Origin: Nocardiopsis mwathae
Lineage (GTDB): Bacteria > Actinomycetota > Actinomycetes > Streptosporangiales > Streptosporangiaceae
Length of the DNA stretch: 64,000 nt
Assembly: GCF_014201195.1 (NCBI RefSeq)
Contig: NZ_JACHDS010000001.1
Location: forward strand, 1,984,001 to 2,048,000
Direction: 5' to 3'
Shown here: positions 17,210 to 25,943 of the stretch, in pieces
How the letters are laid out: every line of letters starts with the position of its first letter
Numbering within the stretch: position 1 is the first letter of the stretch
Position numbers and translations under genes: made by a program
Notes under the pieces: model-generated
Told to the model about the DNA's origin: nothing
The model's database searches: none
What the model saw: the letters and a program-made list of their open reading frames with translations, nothing else

Positions 17210-18370
17210 GTGCCCAACGACACCACCCGCCCCCCGGCCCGACGGAGCCCGTTCCTCGCGGCGACCGCGCTCAGCGCGGTCGGCCTGCTCCTGCTCACGG
17301 CATGCGGCGCCCCGCCCGCCCCCTCCGGCGGAAACGACCGCGGAGAGGCGGCGACCGCCACCTCCGCCGAGGACTTCGGCGGCCTGGACGCCCTGGTCGA
17401 GGCCGCCCAGGAGGAGGGGCAGCTCAACGTCATCGCCCTGCCCCCGGACTGGGCCAACTACGGCGAGATGATCTCCACCTTCGAGGACAAGTACGGGATC
17501 ACCGTCAACTCGGCCTCGCCCGACGCCTCCAGCCAGGAGGAGATCAACGCCGCCGAGCAGAACGCGGGCACCGACCGCGCCCCCGACGTCTTCGACCTGG
17601 GACACGCGGTCGCCCTCGCCAACGCCGACACCCACTTCGCCCCCTACAAGGTCGAGACCTGGGACGACATCCCCGAGGGGCTCAAGGACGCCGAAGGCCG
17701 CTACGTCGCCGACTACACCGGCTACATGTCCATCGGCTACAACGCCGACGAGGTGCCCGAGCCCGAGAGCGTCCTCGACCTGCTCGGCGACGACTACAAG
17801 GGCAAGGTCGCCCTCAACGGCGACCCCACCCAGGCCGGCGCCGCCTTCTCCGGCGTCGCCATGGCCGCACTCGCCAACGACGGCGGCGCCGACGACATCC
17901 AGGCGGGCGTGGACTTCTTCGAGGAGCTCAACAACGCCGGGAACTTCCTCCCCGTCGACCCGACCCCGGCCACCATCGCCTCGGGTGAGACGCCCGTCGT
18001 CATCGACTGGGACTACACCAACGCCCAGCAGACCATCGACCTGGAGGGCAAGGTCGACTGGAAGGTCGTCGTCCCCAAGGGTGCCGTCGTCAGCTCGTAC
18101 TACTACCAGGCGGTCAACGCCGACGCCCCCAACCCGGCGGCGGCCCGCCTGTGGCAGGAGTTCGTCTACTCCGACGAGGGGCAGAACATCTACCTCAACG
18201 GCTTCGCCCGCCCCGTGCGGATGGACGCCATGGAGCAGGCGGAGACCCTGGACACCGGCGCCGCGGCGAACCTGCCCGACGCACAGGGCGACCCCGTCGA
18301 GCTCACCGAGGAACAGATCGAGAAGGCCAACGACGTCCTCGGCGAGAAGTGGGCCGCGGCGGTCTCCTGA
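17210..18370 (+). CDS. ABC transporter solute-binding lipoprotein
   Basis: GTG 17210 follows AAAGGA by 8 nt and gives 386 residues. The N-terminus RRSPFLAATALSAVGLLLLTACG is a lipoprotein signal with lipobox LTAC. The mature protein is a two-lobe periplasmic-binding fold of the PotD/AfuA type (ALVEAAQEEGQLNVIALPPDWANYGEM; YTGYMSIGYNADEVPEPESVLDLLGDDYKGKVAL). Ligand may be a polyamine, phosphonate, iron or another small solute; motifs do not decide. It opens the operon SBP-permease-permease-ATPase. Confidence 0.85.
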   Translation: MPNDTTRPPARRSPFLAATALSAVGLLLLTACGAPPAPSGGNDRGEAATATSAEDFGGLDALVEAAQEEGQLNVIALPPDWANYGEMISTFEDKYGITVNSASPDASSQEEINAAEQNAGTDRAPDVFDLGHAVALANADTHFAPYKVETWDDIPEGLKDAEGRYVADYTGYMSIGYNADEVPEPESVLDLLGDDYKGKVALNGDPTQAGAAFSGVAMAALANDGGADDIQAGVDFFEELNNAGNFLPVDPTPATIASGETPVVIDWDYTNAQQTIDLEGKVDWKVVVPKGAVVSSYYYQAVNADAPNPAAARLWQEFVYSDEGQNIYLNGFARPVRMDAMEQAETLDTGAAANLPDAQGDPVELTEEQIEKANDVLGEKWAAAVS

Positions 18371-18392
18371 CCGCAGGACCCGCCCGCCGGGC

Positions 18393-18467
18393 CCGGTGCC
18401 CGGGAGTCCCCGGGCACCGGTGGCCGCACATCGCCGGGGGCGCGCCTCCTGACCGGCGCGCCCCCGG
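18393..18467 (+). terminator. Tandem attenuating hairpins inside the ABC operon
   Basis: Two perfect stems follow the SBP stop: CCGGTGCCCGGG/CCCGGGCACCGG (18393-18420) and CCGGGGGCGCGCC/GGCGCGCCCCCGG (18434-18467). Partial termination or 3'-end protection here would leave more SBP mRNA than permease mRNA, a usual need in importers. Confidence 0.65.
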
Positions 18468-18506
18468 TCCCGCCGACCATGGTGAACGAGAAACACGACA
18501 GAGCCA

Positions 18507-19451
18507 TTGACTAGCCTCAACGATTCTCCGCACGCGGCAGCGCCGGAACCGCCCGGCCCCCCGCCTGCCCCCCGCCGGGCCGCGACCTGGCTGCGCACCG
18601 CCCGAGACTACGCCGGAGCGGTGCCGTTCTTCGCCTTCGTGGCGGTCTTCCTGCTCTGGCCCACCGGGATCGTCATCTCGGGAGCCCTCACCGGCCCTGA
18701 CGGCACCTTCTCACTGGAGCACCTGGCGACCGTCACCGGATCGGTGCACCTTGCCGCCTTCGGCCGCTCGGTGTGGCTGTCCCTGGTCACCGCCCTGATC
18801 GGGGCGGTCGGCGGGGCCCTGCTCAGCTGGGCCATCTCCACCCGACCCGGAAGCGGCGGGGGCGAGAGCCGCCTGCGCCGTGTCGTCACCGCGTTCTCCG
18901 GTGTGCTCGCCCAGTTCGGCGGCGTCATGCTGGCCTTCGCGTTCCTGGCCACCGTGGGCCTGCAGGGGTGGCTGACCCTCCTCCTGCGCGACCTGCTCGG
19001 CATCGACCTCTTCGCCGGCGGCAACTGGCTCTACGACATGCCCGGCCTCGTCCTGGTCTACTGCTACTTCCAGATCCCGCTGATGACCATCGTGTTCCTC
19101 CCCGCCCTGGACGGCCTGCGCAAGCAGTGGCGCGAGGCCAACGAGAGCCTCGGCGGCTCCGCGTGGCACTACTGGCGGCACATCGCCGGCCCCATCCTCG
19201 CCCCCGCGTTCGCCGGGTCGTTCCTCCTGCTGTTCGCCAACGCCTTCTCCTCCTACGCCACGGCGGCGGCGCTGGTCTCCCAGGGCGGACCGATCGTGCC
19301 CCTGCAGATCCGCAACGCACTGACCAGCGAGGTGATCCTCGGCCAGGCCGACATCGGCTACGCCTTGGCCTTCGGGATGGTCGTGGTCGTCGCCGTCGTC
19401 ATGTCCCTGTACGCACTGCTGCAAAGGCGGACCGCACGATGGCTGCGCTGA
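18507..19451 (+). CDS. ABC importer permease (PotB-like)
   Basis: The frame opens at TTG 18507 with no strong RBS and encodes 314 residues; GTG 18620 is an alternative start. About six membrane helices are visible (AGAVPFFAFVAVFLLWPTGIVI; VWLSLVTALIGAVGGALLSW; PGLVLVYCYFQIPLMTIVFL). The coupling loop is EANESLGGSAWHYWRHIAGPILAPAF, the EAA motif of BPD_transp_1 permeases. It overlaps the next permease by 13 bp. Confidence 0.85.
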   Translation: MTSLNDSPHAAAPEPPGPPPAPRRAATWLRTARDYAGAVPFFAFVAVFLLWPTGIVISGALTGPDGTFSLEHLATVTGSVHLAAFGRSVWLSLVTALIGAVGGALLSWAISTRPGSGGGESRLRRVVTAFSGVLAQFGGVMLAFAFLATVGLQGWLTLLLRDLLGIDLFAGGNWLYDMPGLVLVYCYFQIPLMTIVFLPALDGLRKQWREANESLGGSAWHYWRHIAGPILAPAFAGSFLLLFANAFSSYATAAALVSQGGPIVPLQIRNALTSEVILGQADIGYALAFGMVVVVAVVMSLYALLQRRTARWLR

Positions 19452-20290
19452 CCCCCACCCCGGCGCCGGCCCCGCCGAGTGGCTCCACCACGGCCCCCGG
19501 CCGCAGGGGTCGCGGCGGGGCGTCCCTGCTGCGCTGGACCATCCTGCTGGTCATCGGCGCCTACCTGCTGTTCCCGCTGCTGGCCATGTTGGAGTTCTCC
19601 ACCCGCGGCGCCGAGGGGCGCACCGCCGAGGGGCGCACCGCCGAGGCATGGCGGGCCATCGGCGAGGACCCGCAGCTGGTGGCGGCCATCGCGACCTCGC
19701 TGCAGCTGGCCGTCCTGACCGTGCTGGGCATGCTGGTACTGCTGCTCCCCACCATGGTGCTCGTGCAGCTGCGGCTGCCCCGGCTGCACCGGGTCCTGGA
19801 GTTCGTCTGCCTGCTCCCGCTCACCATCCCCGCGATCGTCATCGTCGTCGGGCTGGGCCCCATCTACGCGTGGGTCGGCTACCTCGTCGGCGACTCCCCG
19901 CTCACCCTTGCGTTCGTCTATGTCGTGCTGGTGCTGCCTTACGCCTACCGGGCGCTGGACGCAGGGCTGCGCTCCTTCGACCTCAAGACGATGGCGGAGG
20001 CCGCCCAAAGCCTCGGGGCCTCATGGTGGTCGGTGATCCTGCGGGTGGTCGTGCCCAACATGCGCGCTGCGATCCTGTCGGCCGCGCTCATCTCGGTGGC
20101 CCTGGTGCTGGGCGAGTTCACCATCGCCTCGCTGCTCAACTACCCGACGCTGCAGGTGCAGGTCAACAACATCGGCAAACGCGACGCCTCCCTGTCGGTG
20201 GCGGTGTCGCTGGCCGCCCTGCTGTTCGGGTTCGTCCTACTACTGGCCTTGTCCTTCGCCGGACGCCGCCGGGCGAGGGCGAGCGAGTGA
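19439..20290 (+). CDS. ABC importer permease (PotC-like)
   Basis: The 283-residue permease has a Pro/Gly-rich N-terminal tail, six helices and the EAA loop EAAQSLGASWWSVILRVVVPNM. It contains a short internal duplication (EGRTAEGRTAE). The last six codons and the TGA stop are the first 20 bp of the 105-bp tandem repeat that separates it from the ATPase gene, so the C-terminus (RARASE) is repeat-encoded. Confidence 0.85.
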   Translation: MAALTPTPAPAPPSGSTTAPGRRGRGGASLLRWTILLVIGAYLLFPLLAMLEFSTRGAEGRTAEGRTAEAWRAIGEDPQLVAAIATSLQLAVLTVLGMLVLLLPTMVLVQLRLPRLHRVLEFVCLLPLTIPAIVIVVGLGPIYAWVGYLVGDSPLTLAFVYVVLVLPYAYRALDAGLRSFDLKTMAEAAQSLGASWWSVILRVVVPNMRAAILSAALISVALVLGEFTIASLLNYPTLQVQVNNIGKRDASLSVAVSLAALLFGFVLLLALSFAGRRRARASE

Positions 20291-20711
20291 GTGGAGTCGT
20301 CGGCCTTTGATCGGCCGTAGGCCCGGGGTGGGTCGGCGGCGTAGCGAGTGAGGAGTCTGAGCCCGCAGGAGGCCCGGGCGAGGGCGAGCGAGTGAGTGGA
20401 GTCGTCGGCCTTTGATCGGCCGTAGGCCCGGGGTGGGTCGGCGGCGTAGCGAGTGAGGAGTCTGAGCCCGCAGGAGGCCCGGGCGAGGGCGAGCGAGTGA
20501 GTGGAGTCGTCGGCCTTTGATCGGCCGTAGGCCCGGGGTGGGTCGGCGGCGTAGCGAGTGAGGAGTCTGAGCCCGCAGGAGGCCCGGGCGAGGGCGAGCG
20601 AGTGAGTGGAGTCGTCGGCCTTTGATCGGCCGTAGGCCCGGGGTGGGTCGGCGGCGTAGCGAGTGAGGAGTCTGAGCCCGGAGAAGGCGCGGGCGAGGGC
20701 GAGCGAGTGAG
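20271..20711 (+). repeat. 105-bp tandem repeat, four units plus a partial fifth
   Basis: Units start at 20271, 20376, 20481 and 20586, each with GGGCGAGGGCGAGCGAGTGA; a fifth start at 20691 runs about 20 bp. The first three look identical, while the fourth differs at its 3' end (GAGAAGGCGC instead of CAGGAGGCCC). Each unit has a hairpin CGGCC-TTTGAT-CGGCCG. The array begins inside the permease gene and ends just before the ATPase gene. Confidence 0.95.
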
Positions 20712-20751
20712 CGGAAGCGTGTCCACGCGATCCATGAGTAGAGAAGAGACG

Positions 20752-21828
20752 ATGATGACGACGGCTGCGGACGCGTCCGAGCGCGCGGGTGTGCGGGGCG
20801 TTCCGGTCGAGCTGAAGGGGCTGGTGCGCGCGTTCTCCGGGGTGCGTGCGCTGGACGGCTTCGACCTGAGTATGGCGCCGGGGGAGCTGGTCGCCCTGCT
20901 GGGCCCCTCCGGCTGCGGTAAGACCACGGCCATGCGGGTGCTCGCCGGGCTGGAGCGCGCGGACGCCGGGTCGGTGCACGTGGGCGGCCAGGACATCACC
21001 CACCTGCCTGCCAACCGGCGCGACATGGGCATGGTGTTCCAGGCCTACAGCCTGTTCCCGAACATGACCGCGGTGGACAACGTGGCCTTCGGCCTGCGCC
21101 TGCGCGGGCGTGGGACGCGGCAGCGCCGGGCACGCGCGGGCGAGCTACTGGAGCTGGTCGGTCTGTCCGCCCACGCGTCGCGCTACCCGCACCAGCTGTC
21201 GGGGGGCCAGCAGCAGCGTGTGGCGATCGCCCGCGCGCTGGCCATCGAGCCGCGGGTTCTGCTCCTCGACGAGCCGCTGTCAGCGCTGGACGCGAAGGTC
21301 CGTGCGCAGCTGCGCGACGAGATCCGGCGCATTCAGCTGGAGGTGGGCACGACGACCCTGTTCGTCACCCACGACCAGGAGGAGGCGCTGGCGATGGCGG
21401 ACCGCGTCGGCGTGATGCGGGCCGGGCGCCTGGAGCAGATCGCCGACCCGGCCACCATCTACGCACGGCCGGCCACCGAGTTCGTCGCCGACTTCGTCGG
21501 GCTGACCAACCGGGTGCCGGGCCGTGCGGCCGACGGCCAGGCCGAGGTGCTGGGTGGCCGCGTTCCGCTGCTGGAGGGCTCGGTCACGGGGGAGGAGGTC
21601 GCCGTGCTGCTACGGCCCGAGGCCCTGGAGGTCGCCGTCGATGAGACGGCGGCGGCGCGGGTGGTGGCGTCGAGCTTCCTCGGCTCGCTGGCCCGGGTGC
21701 AGGTGCGGTTGGGCGACGGACGGCTGGTGGTGGCGCAGATCGCCGGCGCGCAGATCGCCGACCTCACTCCGGGGACGCCCGTGGCGGTGACGCCCCGTCC
21801 GGTCCCGGCCCTGACCGCCGCATCGTAG
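20752..21828 (+). CDS. ABC importer ATPase (PotA-like)
   Basis: The 358-residue protein has Walker A GPSGCGKTT, Q-loop VFQAYSLFPNM, signature LSGGQQQRVAIARAL, Walker B VLLLDEPLSALD and H-switch FVTHDQEEALAMADR, with a C-terminal TOBE domain (VLLRPEALEVAV). I chose ATG 20752, which has AGAGAAGAG upstream; GTG 20707 inside the repeat and ATG 20734 are in frame too. It should energise the two permeases, if transcription passes through the tandem repeat. Dispersed repeat B starts 1 bp after the stop. Confidence 0.93.
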   Translation: MMTTAADASERAGVRGVPVELKGLVRAFSGVRALDGFDLSMAPGELVALLGPSGCGKTTAMRVLAGLERADAGSVHVGGQDITHLPANRRDMGMVFQAYSLFPNMTAVDNVAFGLRLRGRGTRQRRARAGELLELVGLSAHASRYPHQLSGGQQQRVAIARALAIEPRVLLLDEPLSALDAKVRAQLRDEIRRIQLEVGTTTLFVTHDQEEALAMADRVGVMRAGRLEQIADPATIYARPATEFVADFVGLTNRVPGRAADGQAEVLGGRVPLLEGSVTGEEVAVLLRPEALEVAVDETAAARVVASSFLGSLARVQVRLGDGRLVVAQIAGAQIADLTPGTPVAVTPRPVPALTAAS

Positions 21829-21829
21829 G

Positions 21830-21910
21830 GATCTACGATGTAAAGGCGGTGGTGGGTCGGCGCGCGACCGGCCGAGACCGGAGATCGCGCGGCTACGCCG
21901 CACGCCTCCC
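21830..21910 (+). repeat. Dispersed repeat, copy B
   Basis: It begins GATCTACGATGTAAAGGCGG and ends GCGGCTACGCCGCACGCCTC; the final part folds into GCGGC-TAC-GCCGC. It is the same family as copies A and C and lies directly behind the PotA-like gene. Confidence 0.6.
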
Positions 21911-21960
21911 CTGGCCCCCTCGCCCCCGACAGTGCGGGCCGATCGGAATCGCGCGGGGGA

Positions 21961-22734
21961 TCACACCAGCGTGCGGAAGTGCGTGATCAATCGCCTGTCC
22001 CCGTCGAGCAGGTGGAACGCCAGCCCCGGCGGGGCGCTGTGGTCGGTTCGCCCCGTGCCGCCGTCGCCGACCTCCCACGGAAGACGCAGCGTGGAGTTGA
22101 CGCCGACCGCGCCGACCTGCGGTCGACCGGCGAAGGTGGTGGCCACCGCCGCGTGCGTGTGGCCGACGAGCACCGCCACCACATCGGGGAACCGCTCGAT
22201 CACGGCGGCCAGCGGGGCCGGGTCGCGCAGCCCCATGTCGTCGATGCCTGGGTGTCCGAGCGTCGCCGGGGGGTGGTGGAGGGCGAGCAGGACGGGCGTC
22301 CCCGGTCGCTCGGACGACAGTTGCCCGTAGAGCCAGTCGATGTCCGCCTCGCCCAGCTCACCGTGGGGTTCACCGGGAACGGTGGCGTCGAGGAGCACGA
22401 ACGTCGCGCCGCCCACCCGGCGGACATGATGCAGCGGCGCACCGGCGCGGTCGGGAAAGGCCAGATCGGCGCGGGGGAGGAGCGGTGACTCCCGCATCGC
22501 GTCGCGGTCGTCGTGGTTGCCCGGGCACATGAGTACCGGCACCGGTTGGTCGACCAGCTTCGCCGCCTGCGTGTACTCCTCGGGCCTGCCGCGGTCGGCC
22601 ACGTCGCCGGTCAGCAGGATCGCGTCCACGGGGCGGGTCAGCGCCGCCAGATGGTCCATGACCCGGCCGAACCGCTGGCGGCTGCGCTCGGTGGCTGCGA
22701 TGTGAGGGTCGCTGACGTGGGCGATGACGAACAT
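21961..22734 (-). CDS. Metallophosphoesterase, CpdA-type 3',5'-cyclic-nucleotide phosphodiesterase
   Basis: The 257-residue protein carries the full set of calcineurin-like motifs: DPH (ISDPHIAA-like, VSDPHI), GDVADRG, GNHDDRD, LALHHPP and GHTHAA. The layout and length match CpdA/Icc cyclic-AMP phosphodiesterases. The reaction call is family knowledge; other phosphodiester substrates are possible. It is transcribed towards the ABC operon and divergently from the GNAT gene. Confidence 0.85.
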   Translation of the reverse strand: MFVIAHVSDPHIAATERSRQRFGRVMDHLAALTRPVDAILLTGDVADRGRPEEYTQAAKLVDQPVPVLMCPGNHDDRDAMRESPLLPRADLAFPDRAGAPLHHVRRVGGATFVLLDATVPGEPHGELGEADIDWLYGQLSSERPGTPVLLALHHPPATLGHPGIDDMGLRDPAPLAAVIERFPDVVAVLVGHTHAAVATTFAGRPQVGAVGVNSTLRLPWEVGDGGTGRTDHSAPPGLAFHLLDGDRRLITHFRTLV

Positions 22735-22888
22735 GGCGCGCTCCTTCGGGGTGGGGAAGGCCCAGGCGTGCCGCGGTCGCGGACGTCACGGCCGACGATA
22801 GCCACGCGGCGGCCGTGATGTGGTGCGGTTTCCGGGATCGCCGTCCGCGTTGCCGACCGCCGCAGGGGTGTGTGGGAGCGTGGGGCGT

Positions 22889-23479
22889 ATGTCGATTTCT
22901 TCGCCGGGGAAGGGCGCCAGGTGTGGTCGTGTGCCGAGTCGGGTGGCGGTCTCTCCTGCCACGCCGGAGGATGCCGTGGCCGTGGGGGAGGTGCACGCGG
23001 CGGCGTGGCGCGTGGCCTACCGCGGGTTGTTCTCCGCGGAGCACCTCGAAGCGATGGCCCGTTTGCGGCAGGACAAGTGGGGGCCGTTGATCGCACGGTT
23101 GGGGGAGGCGGACGACGTGCTCCTGGTGGCCCGGGTCGATGCCAGGCCCCGGGCGTTCTGCTACGCCGGGCCGTCGCCCGCACGTCCAGGGGCGGCCGAG
23201 ATCTTCGCGTTCTACAGCCACCCTGAGGCGTGGGGGAGCGGTGTGGCCGGGGCGCTGATGGACGCGGTGCTCGCGCGGCTGTCCGGCCCAGGGGGGCGGC
23301 ACGTCCATGTCTGGACGCTGCGCGACACGCCGCAGTCCCGCCGGTTCTATGCCAAGTGCGGGTTCCGCCCGTCGGGCGCTCATGGGCGCCGGGCCATGGG
23401 GGACGGGCGCCACCATGAGCAGGTCGAGTACGAGTGCTTCGTTCCGCCCGGCCCGGGGGGCGGAAGCAGCGAGGAGTAG
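22889..23479 (+). CDS. GNAT acetyltransferase
   Basis: The 196-residue protein from ATG 22889 contains VHAAAWRVAYRGLFSAEHLEAM, then FYSHPEAWGSGVAGALMDAVLARL (acetyl-CoA motif) and VWTLRDTPQSRRFYAKCGFRPSG, the typical Acetyltransf_1 core. Upstream in-frame starts exist, but the sequence before MSISS looks non-conserved. Substrate unknown. The divergent cpdA-like gene shares the promoter region. Confidence 0.8.
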   Translation: MSISSPGKGARCGRVPSRVAVSPATPEDAVAVGEVHAAAWRVAYRGLFSAEHLEAMARLRQDKWGPLIARLGEADDVLLVARVDARPRAFCYAGPSPARPGAAEIFAFYSHPEAWGSGVAGALMDAVLARLSGPGGRHVHVWTLRDTPQSRRFYAKCGFRPSGAHGRRAMGDGRHHEQVEYECFVPPGPGGGSSEE

Positions 23480-23540
23480 AACAGGACACCACGACAGTTT
23501 TCCGGCGTCGGCGCAGTGGTGTCGTCCTTCCATCCTTATG

Positions 23541-23620
23541 AATCTACGCTGTAAAGGTGGCGGTGTCGGTAAAGAACCGCAACTACGCCACAATAAATGG
23601 AGCGGCTACGCCGCACCCCT
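23541..23620 (+). repeat. Dispersed repeat, copy C
   Basis: It begins AATCTACGCTGTAAAGGTGG and ends GCGGCTACGCCGCACCCCTC, and includes an A/T-richer middle (ACTACGCCACAATAAATGG). It lies between the GNAT and hydrolase genes. Same family as A and B. Confidence 0.6.
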
Positions 23621-23647
23621 CTCCTCCAGCGCGCGAAGGGCGGTCGC

Positions 23648-24319
23648 ATGGCCCAGGAAGAAACCTGGCATCTCGGGAGAAACGGCCCATGGCTGGTGGT
23701 CTCCGGTGAGACGCGCCACCCGCGGGCAGCCGTCCTCCTCATCCACGGTGGCGACGTCACCGACACCGCGGCCACCACCCCCTGGGAGCCCGCGGTGCTG
23801 CGCATGATCCCGTTCGCCTGGGCGCTGCGCCGCGCCTGGGCCGACTCGGGGCTTCTCGTCGCCCGCCTCCGGCTGCGCGTGCGCGGCTGGAACGGCGCCG
23901 ATGCCGATGCTCTCGCCGACACCCGGCGGGCGCTGGAGGAGATCGAGCGCCGCCGCGGTCCGGTCCCGGTGGTCACCACCGGGCACTCCATGGGCGGGCG
24001 TGCGGTGCTCCAGGCGGCCGACGCTCCGCACGTACGCGGAGTCCTGGGGCTGGCGCCCTGGATCGTCGACGGCGACCCGGTGGAGCCGCTGGGCGGCCGC
24101 CACCTGCTCATCGCCCACGCCGACTTCGACATCAACACCAGCCCGGCCGCCTCTCGCGCCTATGTCGGCCGTGCGCGCGGGGTCGCGGCCAGTGCCGACT
24201 TCGTCCCCGTCCATCTGGACTCCCACCCCATGGTGCGGATGGGCAGGTGGAACGAGCTCACCGTGGCCTTCACCGGCCGTGTCCTCGGATGGGTCGGCGC
24301 GCGCACGGCGGTCGGCTGA
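23648..24319 (+). CDS. Alpha/beta hydrolase
   Basis: The 223-residue protein from ATG 23648 has the oxyanion strand AVLLIHGGDV, nucleophile elbow TTGHSMGGRAVLQAAD (Ser in GxSxG), a candidate acid AHADFDINT and the catalytic His in VHLDSHPMVRMGRW. It is cytoplasmic, with no signal peptide. It resembles dienelactone-hydrolase-like enzymes, but the substrate is unknown. Confidence 0.8.
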   Translation: MAQEETWHLGRNGPWLVVSGETRHPRAAVLLIHGGDVTDTAATTPWEPAVLRMIPFAWALRRAWADSGLLVARLRLRVRGWNGADADALADTRRALEEIERRRGPVPVVTTGHSMGGRAVLQAADAPHVRGVLGLAPWIVDGDPVEPLGGRHLLIAHADFDINTSPAASRAYVGRARGVAASADFVPVHLDSHPMVRMGRWNELTVAFTGRVLGWVGARTAVG

Positions 24320-24321
24320 CC

Positions 24322-24342
24322 CGCGCGGTTCCGGGCCGCGCG
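24322..24342. terminator. Terminator between convergent genes
   Basis: CGCGCGG (24322-24328) pairs with CCGCGCG (24336-24342) across a 7-nt loop, between the hydrolase and nucleotidyltransferase stops. Confidence 0.5.
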
Positions 24343-24343
24343 A

Positions 24344-25120
24344 TCACTCGCCCGGCCGCTTCTGTGCTTGTTCCACCGCTTCGCCGAGCAGGCGCACGGC
24401 CGCGTCCACGGCGTCGGTGAGCGTGGCCGGGTCCGGGCCGGGGCGGATCTCGTCGATTCCGCGCAGCCCGGCGAGGTCGAGCAGCCGCTTCTCGTTGGTC
24501 ACCCAGATCCCCCGGGCGGCCGCGACCGCGTGGGCGGCCTGTGCGGCGGCCGTGGCGACGGCTCCGGCGGTCTCCGTGGCGTGTCCGCGTTCGGCGTGGG
24601 CCTTGCGGGCGTAGGCGAGGGTCAGTTCGGCCTGGCCCCACCACCGTGCGGGTGCCGAGCGGCGCAGCGCCTCGGGGTAGGAGGTGCGGGGGAGTTCACC
24701 ATAAAGGACCTTGTTGATCGCGAGTTCGGCGACGACCAGGTAGGTGGGGATCCCGGCGAGGTGGAAGGCGAGCTGTTCGACGTCGAAGCGGCCCTTCTCG
24801 GCCTCGGCGATGCGGTGTTCGACGTCGTCGAGGTCGCGGTAGTGCACGTCGATGTGGCGGCCGTCGTAGGTGATCCAGGCGCCGCCGTTGAAGACGCCGC
24901 CGCCCCATTCGCCGATGTCGAAGACCTGGCCGTCCCAGCCGAGGGCGCGCAGGTGGTCGGGGTCGAATTCGCCGCGGTAGTAGATGGCGAAGTCGAAGTC
25001 GCTGTCGGGGGTGTGGGTGCCGGTGGCGCGCGACCCGCCGAGGGTGACGGCGTGGACGCCGGGGAGGTCGGCCAGTGCGGTGGTGATCTCGTGGGTGAGG
25101 CGGTCGTCACTGAGGCGCAT
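24344..25120 (-). CDS. Nucleotidyltransferase-domain protein
   Basis: The 258-residue protein starts at ATG 25120 (MRLSDDRLTHEI). It has the polymerase-beta-type signature GGSRATGTHTPDSDFDFAIYY (G-S then D-x-D, residues 28-48) with a third acidic residue in RHIDVHYRD. A helical C-terminal half follows. Family members transfer nucleotides to small molecules, RNA or proteins; the target is unknown. It is divergent from the HipA-like kinase, with 67 bp between the starts. Confidence 0.75.
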   Translation of the reverse strand: MRLSDDRLTHEITTALADLPGVHAVTLGGSRATGTHTPDSDFDFAIYYRGEFDPDHLRALGWDGQVFDIGEWGGGVFNGGAWITYDGRHIDVHYRDLDDVEHRIAEAEKGRFDVEQLAFHLAGIPTYLVVAELAINKVLYGELPRTSYPEALRRSAPARWWGQAELTLAYARKAHAERGHATETAGAVATAAAQAAHAVAAARGIWVTNEKRLLDLAGLRGIDEIRPGPDPATLTDAVDAAVRLLGEAVEQAQKRPGE

Positions 25121-25187
25121 GTGCGTAATGTACCCGTGCGTGGTTCTGCGGGGTGGGGTGGTCGGTGGCGGCCGTATGCTGAGCGGC

Positions 25188-25943
25188 GTGCTGAGAGAGG
25201 TTTCCGCGACGCGGTATGTGTTGCCGCTGCGCGAAGGGGGATCGTTGCCCGGGTTGGTCGAGGCTGATGACCTGGGCATGTACGTGGTGAAGTTCCTGGG
25301 CGCGGGGCAGGGGCGCAAGACGCTGGTCGCCGAGGTGGTCTCGGGTGAGCTGGGTCGTGCGCTGGGGTTGCCGGTGCCGGAGCTGGTGGTGGTGGACTTC
25401 GATGCGGTGATCGGGCGGGGCGAGCCGGATCCGGAGGTTCAGGAGCTGCTGAAGGCCAGCGGCGGACTGAACCTGGGGATGGATTTTCTGCCGGGGTCGC
25501 TGGGGTTCGATCCGGTGGCGTTCGAGGTGGACTCCGGGTTCGCCGGGCGGGTGCTGTGGTTCGATGCGCTGGTGGGCAATGTCGACCGGACGTGGCGCAA
25601 TCCGAACATGCTGGTGTGGCATGGGGCGCCGTACCTGATCGACCACGGGGCGACGTTGATCTTCCAGCACAACTGGCGGGGGTCGTCCGGTGCGGTGGCG
25701 CGGGCGTATGACGCGTCGGACCATGTGCTGTTGTCGGCGGGGCCGGATCTGGCGGCGGCGGATGCGGAGTTGGCGCCGTTGGTGACGGAGGAGCTGCTGT
25801 GGGAGGTGGTCGCGCTGGTGCCGGATGAGTGGCTGGTCGATGAGCCGGGGTTCGGTTCGGTGCGGGAGGTGCGCGCGGCGTTCGTGGAGCACGTGCTGGC
25901 GCGGGTGGCCGGTCGGGGTTGGCTGCCGGAGGTGGGCCGGTGA
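25188..25943 (+). CDS. HipA-like kinase
   Basis: GTG 25188 gives 251 residues starting VLREVSATRYVLPLREGGSLPGLVEADD, the usual start of this family; ATG 25176 is an alternative. The nucleotide-binding half has MYVVKFLGAGQGRK. The catalytic loop is GNVDRTWRNPNML and the metal-binding motif is LIDHGATL, as in HipA. There is no HipB-like antitoxin; instead its stop overlaps a DUF3037 gene. HipA proper phosphorylates tRNA synthetases; this branch has no proven target. Confidence 0.82.
   Translation: MLREVSATRYVLPLREGGSLPGLVEADDLGMYVVKFLGAGQGRKTLVAEVVSGELGRALGLPVPELVVVDFDAVIGRGEPDPEVQELLKASGGLNLGMDFLPGSLGFDPVAFEVDSGFAGRVLWFDALVGNVDRTWRNPNMLVWHGAPYLIDHGATLIFQHNWRGSSGAVARAYDASDHVLLSAGPDLAAADAELAPLVTEELLWEVVALVPDEWLVDEPGFGSVREVRAAFVEHVLARVAGRGWLPEVGR

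Noticed and set aside
20271-20711. Possible CRISPR array
   Set aside because: Units are directly contiguous with no variable spacers and no cas genes are present.
20140-21003. Minus-strand open frame of 287 codons made of four 35-residue repeats
   Set aside because: It is the antisense of the 105-bp tandem array, open only because the unit is a multiple of three; it overlaps two conserved transporter genes and has no RBS.
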